NCBI RefSeq assembly: GCF_000212695.1
Contig: NC_015514.1
Location: forward strand, 3,906,001 to 3,970,000
DNA: 64,000 nucleotides
Direction of reading: 5' to 3'
Source of the DNA: Cellulomonas fimi ATCC 484
GTDB taxonomy: Bacteria > Actinomycetota > Actinomycetes > Actinomycetales > Cellulomonadaceae
Numbering within the stretch: position 1 is the stretch's first letter; each line of letters starts with the position of its first letter. This document shows positions 37,602 through 45,618 of the stretch, one piece after another. Under the pieces are notes generated by a model. That model did not search any database. It was not told the origin of the DNA and was given only the letters and a program-made list of their open reading frames with translations. Made by a program: the position numbers and the translations under genes.

Positions 37602-37692
37602 TGTCGTGCCCGGCCGCCGCCTCTCGCGCGCGCCCGAGCAGGGGCGACGCAGCGGCGCGCCGAGACGCGTGTGTCGTGTGGGTACGTCCCGC

Positions 37693-37698
37693 TAGTGT
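37693..37698 (+). promoter_or_regulatory. -10 box of the secreted repeat protein gene
   Basis: TAGTGT with a leader of about 40 nt before the GTG at 37745, which has its own AAGGAG. A weak GTGTCG lies 16 bp upstream. Confidence 0.45.
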
Positions 37699-37744
37699 CC
37701 GGGCCACACGCTCGCTGACGAGCGCGCCTCACGAAGGAGCCGAC

Positions 37745-40700
37745 GTGCCCGAACACGCCCCACCCCGTCCTCTGCGCCGCCTCGCGGTCCTCGCCCTGTC
37801 GGCGTTGCTCGCACTCGTCGGGCTCGCCGCACCGGCGACCGCCGCCGAGGGTGACGGAACCCTGACCGGTCACGTCGTCGACGCGTCGGGCACGCCCGTG
37901 CACCGCGCCGACGTCCAGCTCACGACCACGACGGGCGGCTGGACCGGCATCCAGGGCTCGACGGGCGTGGACGGGGAGTGGACGCTCCTGGCACCGGCCG
38001 GCACGTACGCGGTCCGGGTGATCCCCCCGCAGGACTCGCCGCTCCTCGAGACGTTCCACGGAGGGTCGAGCGCCTGGACGGCGACTCCCTTCACGGTGAC
38101 CGCCGGGACCACGACCGTCGTCGAGCCGACCGTGGTCGCCACCGGCGCGGTCGTCGAGGGTCGCCTCGTGTCGGGCGGCCAGCCCGTCGCGTACGGGTCG
38201 GTGTCCGTCCAGAGCGTCTCCGGCGGGTCCGGGGGCTTCGCATCGGCGGCGTCCGACGGGACGTTCCGCGTCAAGGTCGCGCCGGGCTCCTACCGGGTCC
38301 AGCTCAACGGGCCGTGGGGGTCGGACCTGCTGACGACCTACTGGCCTGGCACGCAGTCGTGGTCGCAGGCGGGCGTGCTGACACTCTCGGCAGGCACCAC
38401 CACCCCGCTGGGCGACATCGACCTCCCGGCCGGCCTCACGATCTCCGGCACGGTGCGCGACGCGCAGGGCGAGCCGGTCGCGGGCGTGTCCGTGAGCGCG
38501 ACCGACGGGGCGCTCGGCGCCGGTGGGTTCGCCACCAGCGGCGTGGACGGGACGTACCGCGTCACCGGGCTTCTCGCAGGGTCCTACGTGCTGTTCTTCT
38601 CGCCGCCCGGCGTCTCCGGGCTGCGCACCGAGTACTTCGACGACGCCCGTTCCCACGACACGGCCACACCCGTCGTCGTGGGCACCGGCGGCACGTCCGG
38701 CATCGACGCCACCCTCGACCCGGGCGTCTGCCTCACCGGCACCCTGCGAGACCCGGCCGGCAACCCTGTGCAGTCGGCCGGTCTCCAGCTGGAGGCGGTC
38801 GACGGGACGGGCTGGTTCGGGTCCCTCAGGGGGTCCGGCACCGACGGCACCTTCGCGCTCTCCGACGCCCCCGCGGGCGACTACCTGCTGCGCATCACCA
38901 CCACCAGCGGTGACGTCGTCAGCGGCTACTACCCGGGCAGCGTCACGCGCGACGACGCGCAGGTGCTCACGCTCGGCGTCGACTGCCTCGACCTCGGCAC
39001 CGTCACCCTGCCCGTCGGCGGCACGATCAGCGGGCGGCTGCTCGACAAGGACGGCCAGCCGACGCGCGGCTCGGCGTGGACGGTCGGCGGCCCGTCGACC
39101 GCCGGTGCCATGTCCGCGACCGACGGCACGTTCGTGCTGCGCGGCCTCGCGACCGGCGACTACCTCGTGCGGGGCCAGGGGTTGGGTGCAGGGCTGGCCG
39201 TCTACCACCCGGGTGTCGCGCTCCCGGCCGACGCCGAGCTCGTGCACGTCATCGCGGGGCAGGACACCGCCATCGGGGATCTGCGGATGCTCACCGGCGG
39301 CAGCCTGGCCGGGACGCTCGAGACGCCGGACGGCCAGCCCGTCCTGGGCGCCGAGCTGCTCGTCCACGGCCCGATAGCCGACGAGGGCCCGACGTGGGCC
39401 TCGGCACCGGGGGGCGCGTTCACGATCGACGACCTCCCGCCCGGACCGCACGTCCTCGAGGTGCTGAGCGACGCGCGCGGCGAGCCCGGGTTCCACGACG
39501 GGGTCACGACCTTCTACGACGGCGCCACCGGCACGCAGCAGCGCAGCAAGGCGGTCCCCGTCGACGTCGCCCTGGGCCAGACGGTCGACGGCCTGCGGAT
39601 CGTCGTCCCGCCGCGCGGCAGCACCCCGGCCACGCTCGACGTCACGACGTCGCCCGACCCGGCACTCGTCGGGCGGACCGCCACCGTGCGGGTCGCGGTG
39701 ACCGGTGACGGCGCCGTGCCGACCGGGGTCGTCTCGGTCACCGGCCCGGCCGGGTTCCTCGCGGACGCGGTCCTCGAGGCGGGCGCTGCCGAGGTGACCT
39801 TCACCGTCCCCGCCGCCGGCTGGTCCGACGGCACGTCCGCGCTCGGCATCTCGTACTCGGGCGACGCGACCTTCGACTCCGCCTGGAGCGAGGTGCCGTT
39901 CACCGTCGAGACCCCGACCGACCCGGAGCCTGTGCCGCCCACCGTGTCGTCCGTCGACCCGGCCGTCGGCCCCGTGCTCGGCGGGTCCGAGGTGGTCCTC
40001 ACGGGCAGCGGGTTCGTCGGGTCGCCCGTGGTGACGTTCGGCGGCGTGGCCGCTGCGGACGTCGTCGTCGAGTCCGCCACGACGCTGCGGGCGGTCGTCC
40101 CGGCGAACGTCGCCGGTCCGGCGCCGGTCGTCGTGACGACGGACCAGGGCGCGAGCGACGGGACCGTCACCTACACCTACGAGAAGGTCCCGACCACGAC
40201 GACGGTCACGGCGTCGACGCCGAGCGTGCCGAGCGGCGGGACCGTGAACTTGACCGCGCGGGTCGTCGGCGCCGCCGGCGGACCGACGGGCGACGTGGTC
40301 TTCACCGTCGCGGGCGGGCAGCCGCGCACCGCGCCGCTCGTCGACGGGGTGGCATCGCTCGACGTGACGGCACCCGCCGCAGGCACGCACGCGGTCACCG
40401 CGACGTTCGTGGGCGACGCGACGTACGCGTCGTCGACGGGGACGCTCGACCTCGTCGTGACGGCGCCCGTCGCGAAGCCGGTGCTGACGGCCGCCCTCCC
40501 GCCGGTCGGGTGCACCGCGGGCGGAACGACGGTGCTGCTCCTCGGCCGGCACCTCACCGGTGCCACCGCGGTGACGTTCGGGTCCACGCCCGCCACGTTC
40601 ACCGTGGTGGGTGACCGGGCGCTCAGCGTCCGCGTTCCCGCACATGCCGCCGGGAAGGTCGCGGTGCGCGTCACGACGGCGGGCGGCACGTCGGACGGGA

Positions 40701-40765
40701 CGCCGTTCCGGTACCTCGCGCCGGCCCGCGGCTCGCTGTGCCCGAAGGCGGCGCCCGTGTCCTGA
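37745..40765 (+). CDS. Secreted multi-domain adhesin-like protein (carboxypeptidase-regulatory, Ig-like and IPT/TIG repeats)
   Basis: 1006 residues. GTG start with AAGGAG five bases upstream. Signal peptide: RR then LAVLALSALLALVGLAAPATAA, cleavage likely after ATAA near residue 34. Six or more carboxypeptidase-regulatory-like beta modules of about 80-95 residues follow (openings LTGHVVDASGTPV, ISGTVRDAQGEPV, LTGTLRDPAGNPV, ISGRLLDKDGQPT, LAGTLETPDGQPV). Then come a bacterial Ig-like domain, an IPT/TIG domain (PPTVSSVDPAVGPVLGGSEV), a second Ig-like domain (TTTVTASTPSVPSGGTV) and a second IPT/TIG domain ending CPKAAPVS. There is no LPxTG or LAxTG motif and no C-terminal membrane span, so it is released or bound non-covalently. 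No catalytic domain is seen. Confidence 0.86.
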   Translation: MPEHAPPRPLRRLAVLALSALLALVGLAAPATAAEGDGTLTGHVVDASGTPVHRADVQLTTTTGGWTGIQGSTGVDGEWTLLAPAGTYAVRVIPPQDSPLLETFHGGSSAWTATPFTVTAGTTTVVEPTVVATGAVVEGRLVSGGQPVAYGSVSVQSVSGGSGGFASAASDGTFRVKVAPGSYRVQLNGPWGSDLLTTYWPGTQSWSQAGVLTLSAGTTTPLGDIDLPAGLTISGTVRDAQGEPVAGVSVSATDGALGAGGFATSGVDGTYRVTGLLAGSYVLFFSPPGVSGLRTEYFDDARSHDTATPVVVGTGGTSGIDATLDPGVCLTGTLRDPAGNPVQSAGLQLEAVDGTGWFGSLRGSGTDGTFALSDAPAGDYLLRITTTSGDVVSGYYPGSVTRDDAQVLTLGVDCLDLGTVTLPVGGTISGRLLDKDGQPTRGSAWTVGGPSTAGAMSATDGTFVLRGLATGDYLVRGQGLGAGLAVYHPGVALPADAELVHVIAGQDTAIGDLRMLTGGSLAGTLETPDGQPVLGAELLVHGPIADEGPTWASAPGGAFTIDDLPPGPHVLEVLSDARGEPGFHDGVTTFYDGATGTQQRSKAVPVDVALGQTVDGLRIVVPPRGSTPATLDVTTSPDPALVGRTATVRVAVTGDGAVPTGVVSVTGPAGFLADAVLEAGAAEVTFTVPAAGWSDGTSALGISYSGDATFDSAWSEVPFTVETPTDPEPVPPTVSSVDPAVGPVLGGSEVVLTGSGFVGSPVVTFGGVAAADVVVESATTLRAVVPANVAGPAPVVVTTDQGASDGTVTYTYEKVPTTTTVTASTPSVPSGGTVNLTARVVGAAGGPTGDVVFTVAGGQPRTAPLVDGVASLDVTAPAAGTHAVTATFVGDATYASSTGTLDLVVTAPVAKPVLTAALPPVGCTAGGTTVLLLGRHLTGATAVTFGSTPATFTVVGDRALSVRVPAHAAGKVAVRVTTAGGTSDGTPFRYLAPARGSLCPKAAPVS

Positions 40766-40811
40766 CCGGCCCGTGCTCACCGGCTCGCGAGCCGGCGAGC
40801 ATGCACACCAC

Positions 40812-40847
40812 CGCGGCCGCCGTGCCCCTCGGGGTGCGGCGGCCGCG
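40812..40847 (+). terminator. Terminator after the secreted repeat protein gene
   Basis: Perfect 11-bp stem (40812-40822 with 40837-40847), with an internal CCCC/GGGG extension. A smaller perfect palindrome, CCGGCTCGCGAGCCGG, precedes it at 40779-40794. Confidence 0.75.
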
Positions 40848-40937
40848 TGCTCGTCCGGGCGAGGGCCGTCCGATGCGGCACGATGGGACCGGCCTGCGGC
40901 GACGGTGACGCGGGCGCGACGGGAGGGGGACGCTGAC

Positions 40938-41750
40938 GTGACCTGGTGGATCTGCCGGACGTGCGCCGTGGAGAGCGCCGAGCGGCCCGAGGTGTGCCCG
41001 ATCTGCGCGGACGAGCGCCAGTGGGTGCCCATGACCGGGCAGGTGTGGACCACGCTCGACGCTCTGCAGGCGGAGGGGCACCGGGCCGAGGTGCGCGAGC
41101 TCGAGCCCGACCTGTACGGGCTGACGGCGACGCCCGGCGTCGGCATCGCGCAGGAGTCGAAGGTGCTGCGGACCCCCGCCGGCATGCTGCTGTGGGACCC
41201 GCTCGGGTACGTCGACGACACCGCCGTGGCCGCCGTCCAGGAGCTCGGTGAGGTCGTCGCGGTCGCCGCCTCGCACCCGCACATGTTCGGCGTGCAGGTC
41301 GAGTGGAGCCGCGCGCTCGGTGGGGTGCCCGTGCTCGTCTCGGCCGCCGACGCGTCGTGGGTGCAGCGACCCGACCCGGTGATCGAGACGTGGGAGGGCG
41401 AGCGCGAGGTGCTGCCGGGCGTCGTGCTGTCGCAGCCGGGCGGGCACTTCCCGGGCAGCGCGGTCGTGCACTGGGCGGCGGGCGCCGACGGGCGGGGCGT
41501 CCTGCTCTCGGGCGACACGATCTTCGCCAACCCCGACCGCACGGCGTCGTTCATGCGCTCCTACCCCAACCGCATCCCGCTGTCGGGCGCAGTCGCCCTG
41601 CGGGTCGCGGAGCACGTCGCCCGCCGGCCGTTCGACCGGCTCTACAACAACTTCGACGGCGTGATCCCGGCGGACGCCCTGGACGTGGTGCGCCGGTCCG
41701 CCGAGCGCCACGCCGCGTGGACCCGGGGCGACTTCGACGACCTGACCTGA
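40938..41750 (+). CDS. MBL-fold hydrolase with N-terminal zinc ribbon
   Basis: 270 residues. GTG start with GGAGG upstream. Residues 6-25 form a rubredoxin-like zinc ribbon (CRTC and CPIC). The rest is a metallo-beta-lactamase fold in which the usual HxHxDH motif reads SHPHMFG: the two His are kept but the Asp-His pair is replaced. The later GGHFPGS (His), LSGDTIF (Asp) and NNFDG motifs are present. The metal centre is therefore reduced or altered. Homologues with this SHPHMFG pattern occur in many bacteria without a known substrate. It stands alone between a terminator and the next small gene. Confidence 0.8.
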   Translation: MTWWICRTCAVESAERPEVCPICADERQWVPMTGQVWTTLDALQAEGHRAEVRELEPDLYGLTATPGVGIAQESKVLRTPAGMLLWDPLGYVDDTAVAAVQELGEVVAVAASHPHMFGVQVEWSRALGGVPVLVSAADASWVQRPDPVIETWEGEREVLPGVVLSQPGGHFPGSAVVHWAAGADGRGVLLSGDTIFANPDRTASFMRSYPNRIPLSGAVALRVAEHVARRPFDRLYNNFDGVIPADALDVVRRSAERHAAWTRGDFDDLT

Positions 41751-41868
41751 CGGCGGCGGCCGCGCTCGACGTGCGGTGCGGGCGCGTCGTGCCTACGGTC
41801 GCTGGGTCCGCCGTGCGCGGGCCGGTGATCCGGACGCGGTCGCCACCCGCCCTCCAGGGAGGCCCCCG

Positions 41869-42057
41869 ATGAGCAGCCCGATCCCCGACCCCGGCCGCGT
41901 GCCCGACGAGCCGGCGTTCACCGACCTGCCGCGCGACGACCCGCGGCGCGAGGAGGACCCGCTGCCGAGCGACGCTCCGCCCGCGCCGGACGCGCCCGGC
42001 GTCCCCGACCGCTCGGACCTCGGCCCGACGACGGCGACGGGCGAGCCGCCCGACTGA
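41869..42057 (+). CDS. Small acidic Pro-rich protein, 62 residues
   Basis: ATG with GGGAGG six bases upstream. The product is disordered and acidic, rich in Pro and Asp (PDPGRVPDEPAFTDLPRDDP near the start), with no membrane segment. Family not recognised. A TACGGT that could be a -10 box lies at about 41794, giving a leader of roughly 65-70 nt. It precedes another 62-residue gene by 84 bp, so the two may form a unit leading into the dehydrogenase gene. Confidence 0.55.
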   Translation: MSSPIPDPGRVPDEPAFTDLPRDDPRREEDPLPSDAPPAPDAPGVPDRSDLGPTTATGEPPD

Positions 42058-42141
42058 CGCCGCTCCGCCACCGCGCGTCGCCGTCCCGACCGGCTGACGC
42101 CTCCTCGCCGTCCCCACCCGACCCGATCGACTGGAGCCGCC

Positions 42142-42330
42142 ATGTGGGCCTTCCTCCTGCGCCGCGTGCGCACCTTCCTCATCGCCGCCGTCCTCGCCCC
42201 CGTCATCGCCGTGGTCGCGCGGCGGATCGCGGAGCGCGTCGAGGCCGCGCACCCGCAGCCGACGGTCGCGTCCCGCGGGCTGCGGCTCCTCGAGTCGGCC
42301 GCGGGCCGCGTCCGCGCCGTCCTGCGCTGA
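42142..42330 (+). CDS. Small membrane protein, 62 residues
   Basis: ATG with GGAG upstream. One amphipathic transmembrane segment (FLIAAVLAPVIAVVARRIAERV, given here only in part as residues 12-29) is flanked by Arg on both sides, with a basic C-terminal helix. The arrangement suggests an inner-membrane anchor with a cationic tail. Family not recognised. It ends 13 bp before the glucose-6-phosphate dehydrogenase-like gene. Confidence 0.55.
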   Translation: MWAFLLRRVRTFLIAAVLAPVIAVVARRIAERVEAAHPQPTVASRGLRLLESAAGRVRAVLR

Positions 42331-42343
42331 GCCCCGGTCTCGC

Positions 42344-43768
42344 GTGAGCGTCGACCGTCCGCTCGTCCTCGTGCTCCACGGCGCACGCGGCGACCTGTCG
42401 CGCCGCATGGTGCTGCCCGCGCTCGCGACGCTCCAGCGCCGCGGGCTGCTGCCGGAGCGGTGGGCGCTGCTCGGGACGGGGCGCGAGCCGATCTCGGGCG
42501 AGGAGTTCGACGCGCTCCTGCGGGACGCGGTCGACGAGTTCGGCTCCGACGCGGACCGTGCGGGGGCGCGCGAGCTGACCCGGCACACCGCGTACGCGGG
42601 TGACGTCTCGGACGACGACACGCACGACGAGCTGCCCGGCGCGCTCGACCGGCTGCGACGTGCGCTCGTCGACGGGACGGACCTCGACCCGCAGGACGTG
42701 CTGGTCGTGCACTACCTGGCGGTCCCGCCGTCGTCGTTCGCCCCCATCACGCGCGCGCTGCACCGCGCCGGGCTGCACGAGGGGATCCGGGTCGTCTACG
42801 AGAAGCCGTACGGCACGTCGCCGGAGTCGTTCCGGGAGCTCGACGCGGTGGTGCACGAGGTGCTCGACGAGCAGCAGGTGTTCCGCATCGACCACTTCCT
42901 CGGCAAGGAGGCGACGCAGAACCTGCACGTGTCGCGGTTCGCGAACGAGCTCCTCGGCGGTGCGTGGGACCGGCACCACGTCGCGCAGGTGCAGGTCGAC
43001 GTGCCCGAGACGCTCGACGTCGCGCACCGCGCCGGCTTCTACGACGCGACCGGCGCGGCGCTCGACATGCTCGTCACGCACCTGTTCCAGGTGGCTGCCG
43101 AGGTCGCGATGGATCCGCCGACCGGGCTCTCGGCGGACGACCTCACGGCCGCGCGCGAGGACGTCATCGCTCACTTCCGGCCGCTCGACCCGGGCGCGGA
43201 CGTCGTCCTCGGGCAGTTCGAGGGCTACCGCGAGCTCGACGGCGTCCCCGACGACTCGACGACGGACACGTTCGTCGCCGCACGCCTGTGGGTCGACACG
43301 GACCGCTGGCGGGGCGTGCCGTTCCTGCTGCGCACGGGCAAGCGCATGGCGGCCTCGGCGCAGCAGGTCACGCTCGTGCTGCGCTCCCCGTCCGACCTGT
43401 TCGGCGAGGACGTGGGGCCGAACCGGGTGGAGATCTCGCTCGCCGGGTCCGGGGCCGTGCGGCTGACCACGACCGTCAAGCGACCGGGACCCGACCTGGC
43501 GCTCGCGACGGGCACGGCGACGTTGCGCCTCGAGGACGTGGAGCCGGAGGGCGACCCGCTGCCGCCGTACGCGGGGCTGCTGCAGGACGTGCTCGAGGGC
43601 GACCGGACGCTGTTCACGACGCCGCGCGGGCTGGAGTCGGCCTGGCGCGCGTTCGAGCCGCTGCTCGGTGACGCACGGCCGGACCCGCTGCCGTACCGGC
43701 CGGGCTCGTGGGGGCCCGTGGCGGCGGACGCGCTCGCCGAGCCGCACGGCTGGGCGCTGCGCGACTGA
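42344..43768 (+). CDS. zwf: Glucose-6-phosphate dehydrogenase family protein
   Basis: 474 residues, the family length. NADP-binding HGARGDLSRRMVLPAL at about 12-27, substrate-lysine motif EKPYGT, active-site RIDHFLGKEATQNL (canonical RIDHYLGKE with Tyr to Phe), then a dimer domain. It should oxidise glucose-6-phosphate to 6-phosphogluconolactone. It is not linked to opcA, tal, tkt or pgl, which normally accompany the main zwf of actinobacteria, so it is probably a second copy with a special role. GTG start, 13 bp behind the small membrane protein gene. Confidence 0.85.
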   Translation: MSVDRPLVLVLHGARGDLSRRMVLPALATLQRRGLLPERWALLGTGREPISGEEFDALLRDAVDEFGSDADRAGARELTRHTAYAGDVSDDDTHDELPGALDRLRRALVDGTDLDPQDVLVVHYLAVPPSSFAPITRALHRAGLHEGIRVVYEKPYGTSPESFRELDAVVHEVLDEQQVFRIDHFLGKEATQNLHVSRFANELLGGAWDRHHVAQVQVDVPETLDVAHRAGFYDATGAALDMLVTHLFQVAAEVAMDPPTGLSADDLTAAREDVIAHFRPLDPGADVVLGQFEGYRELDGVPDDSTTDTFVAARLWVDTDRWRGVPFLLRTGKRMAASAQQVTLVLRSPSDLFGEDVGPNRVEISLAGSGAVRLTTTVKRPGPDLALATGTATLRLEDVEPEGDPLPPYAGLLQDVLEGDRTLFTTPRGLESAWRAFEPLLGDARPDPLPYRPGSWGPVAADALAEPHGWALRD

Positions 43769-43779
43769 CCGTCGCGGCG

Positions 43780-44535
43780 TCAGGTGAAGTACGCGCCGCC
43801 GTTGACGTCGAGGACCGTGCCGGTGACGAACGCGGCGCCGTCGGAGACGAGGTACAGCACCGCCTCCGCGACGTCGTCGGGCACACCCGCGCGGCCGAGC
43901 GCCGCCGCGGCGACCGCCGCCCGCTGCGCCGGCTCGGGCGTGTGCGCCGCGTGGAACGGCGTGTGCGCGACGAACCCGGGCGCCACCGCGTTGACGGTGA
44001 TCCGGCGCGGCCCGAGCTCGCGGGCGAGCGACCGCGTGAACCCCTCCAGCGCGGCCTTCGCGGTCGTGTAGGCGACCATGCCCGTGCCACCGCCGCTCCG
44101 GGCGGCCTGCGCCCCGATGCTCACCACGCGACCGCCGTCGGGCATCACGGAGAGGGCCGCGCGCGTCGCGTAGAACACGGACGACAGGTTGAGGTCGAGG
44201 ACGTGGTGCCAGTGCGCGTCGTCCATCGCGGGGACGCTGCGGCGCTCGACGATCCCGCCGACGTTGTTGACCAGCACGTCGATGCCGCCACCGAGCGCGG
44301 CGGCCGCGTCGCTGACCGCGCGGTCGACGTCCCACGAGTGCCGCGCGTCGACCTGGAAGGCCGCGGCGGTCCGCCCCTCCTCCTCGATCTCCGCGACGAC
44401 GTGGGCGGCGTCGTGCGCGAGGTGCGTGACCGCGACGTCCGCCCCCGCACGCGCGAGAGCGACCGCGACCGCGCGGCCGATGCCGCTCGCCCCGCCTGTG
44501 ACCAGGGCGCGGCGCCCCTTGAGACCGTCGTGCAC
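43780..44535 (-). CDS. Short-chain dehydrogenase/reductase
   Basis: 251 residues. GTG start with AGGAGG seven bases upstream. Classical SDR: dinucleotide loop TGGASGIGRAVAVALA, NNVGG (the NNAG-type motif), VVSIGAQAA containing the catalytic Ser region, and active-site YTTAK (Tyr, Lys), ending DVNGGAYFT. The C-terminus resembles FabG-like enzymes. The substrate is unknown. It converges with the dehydrogenase gene 11 bp away. Confidence 0.88.
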   Translation of the reverse strand: MHDGLKGRRALVTGGASGIGRAVAVALARAGADVAVTHLAHDAAHVVAEIEEEGRTAAAFQVDARHSWDVDRAVSDAAAALGGGIDVLVNNVGGIVERRSVPAMDDAHWHHVLDLNLSSVFYATRAALSVMPDGGRVVSIGAQAARSGGGTGMVAYTTAKAALEGFTRSLARELGPRRITVNAVAPGFVAHTPFHAAHTPEPAQRAAVAAAALGRAGVPDDVAEAVLYLVSDGAAFVTGTVLDVNGGAYFT

Positions 44536-44724
44536 GTCCGTTCCTCCTTGGCACCCGCACCCCTGCGGGCGACCGCCGTGACCTCCCGGTCACGTCCCCG
44601 GCGCCGCTGGCGGGAAGGCTACCGAGCGGTTCGTCCCGCGGACAGCCTTGTCGTCCGATTCGTCCGTCCGGCCGACACCCGGACGGGCGCACGAGCGGGC
44701 CGTCCGGATGTCCGCGGCGCCGGG

Positions 44725-44730
44725 TACGGT
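44725..44730 (+). promoter_or_regulatory. -10 box of xthA, leaderless
   Basis: TACGGT, eight bases before ATG 44739; no Shine-Dalgarno site. Confidence 0.55.
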
Positions 44731-44738
44731 CGGGCGCC

Positions 44739-45530
44739 ATGCGCCTGGCCACCTGGAACATCAACTCGATCCGCGCCCGTACCGAGCGGACGGTCGCCTT
44801 CCTCGAGCGGTCGGGCGTCGACGTGCTCGCCCTGCAGGAGACCAAGTGCACGGACGAGCAGTTCCCCCGGGAGCCGTTCGAGGCGCTGGGCTACGAGGTG
44901 GCGACGAGCGGCTTCAGCCAGTGGAACGGCGTCGCCGTCCTGTCCCGTGTCGGGCTGCAGGACGTCGAGGTGGGCTTCCCCGGCATGCCGACGTGGGGCG
45001 AGCCCGCGGCGGCCGAGGCGCGTGCGCTCGGGGCCACGTGCGGCGGCGTGCGGGTGTGGAGCCTGTACGTGCCGAACGGCCGCGAGGTCGACGACCCGCA
45101 CTACGTCTACAAGCTCGACTGGCTCGCGCGGCTGCGGGACGCGGCCGAGGGCTGGCTCGTCGCGGACCCGCAGCTCGCCGCCGCGCTCGTCGGGGACTGG
45201 AACATCGCGCCGCTCGACACCGACGTGTGGGACCCCGCGTGGTTCGCGGGCCGCACGCACGTGACGCCCGCGGAGCGAGCCGCGTTCACGGCGATCGCCG
45301 AGGCGGGGTGGACCGAGGTCTCCCGCGAGCACCTGCCCGCCGAGCACACGTACACCTACTGGGACTACCAGCGGCTCCGGTTCCCCCGGAACGAGGGCAT
45401 GCGGATCGACCTCACCTACGCGACGCCGGCGCTCGCCGCACGCGTGCGGGGCGCGCAGATCGTGCGCGACGAGCGCAAGGGCAAGGCACCGTCGGACCAC
45501 GTCCCGGTGGTGCTCGACATCGCCGACTGA
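44739..45530 (+). CDS. xthA: Exodeoxyribonuclease III
   Basis: 263 residues. AP endonuclease and 3' exonuclease of base-excision repair. Motifs: TWNINSIRAR at the N-terminus, LQETKC (metal Glu), the conserved Tyr in WSLYVPNG, GDWNIAPLDTDV, and the C-terminal SDHVPVVLDI with catalytic Asp-His. Length matches the family. It is followed by a membrane protein gene that has its own -10 box, so it is probably monocistronic. Confidence 0.94.
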   Translation: MRLATWNINSIRARTERTVAFLERSGVDVLALQETKCTDEQFPREPFEALGYEVATSGFSQWNGVAVLSRVGLQDVEVGFPGMPTWGEPAAAEARALGATCGGVRVWSLYVPNGREVDDPHYVYKLDWLARLRDAAEGWLVADPQLAAALVGDWNIAPLDTDVWDPAWFAGRTHVTPAERAAFTAIAEAGWTEVSREHLPAEHTYTYWDYQRLRFPRNEGMRIDLTYATPALAARVRGAQIVRDERKGKAPSDHVPVVLDIAD

Positions 45531-45606
45531 CCTGCTGCGGGGCGCGGCGAACGGCTCGACGGGAGGACGTGACGGATCGGACGTCCCGGACGTCGGCGCC
45601 GTCCGC

Positions 45607-45612
45607 TAGGTT
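45607..45612 (+). promoter_or_regulatory. -10 box of the 45619 gene, leaderless
   Basis: TAGGTT, six bases before the ATG. Confidence 0.5.
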
Positions 45613-45618
45613 GCGCGC

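Noticed and set aside
40700..40765. Sortase signal at the end of the 1006-residue secreted protein
   Set aside because: It ends CPKAAPVS with no LPxTG/LAxTG motif, no hydrophobic span and no basic tail.
37481..41554. Minus-strand open frame of about 1357 codons
   Set aside because: It spans two genes and a terminator on the other strand, has no domain and a biased composition; shadow frame.
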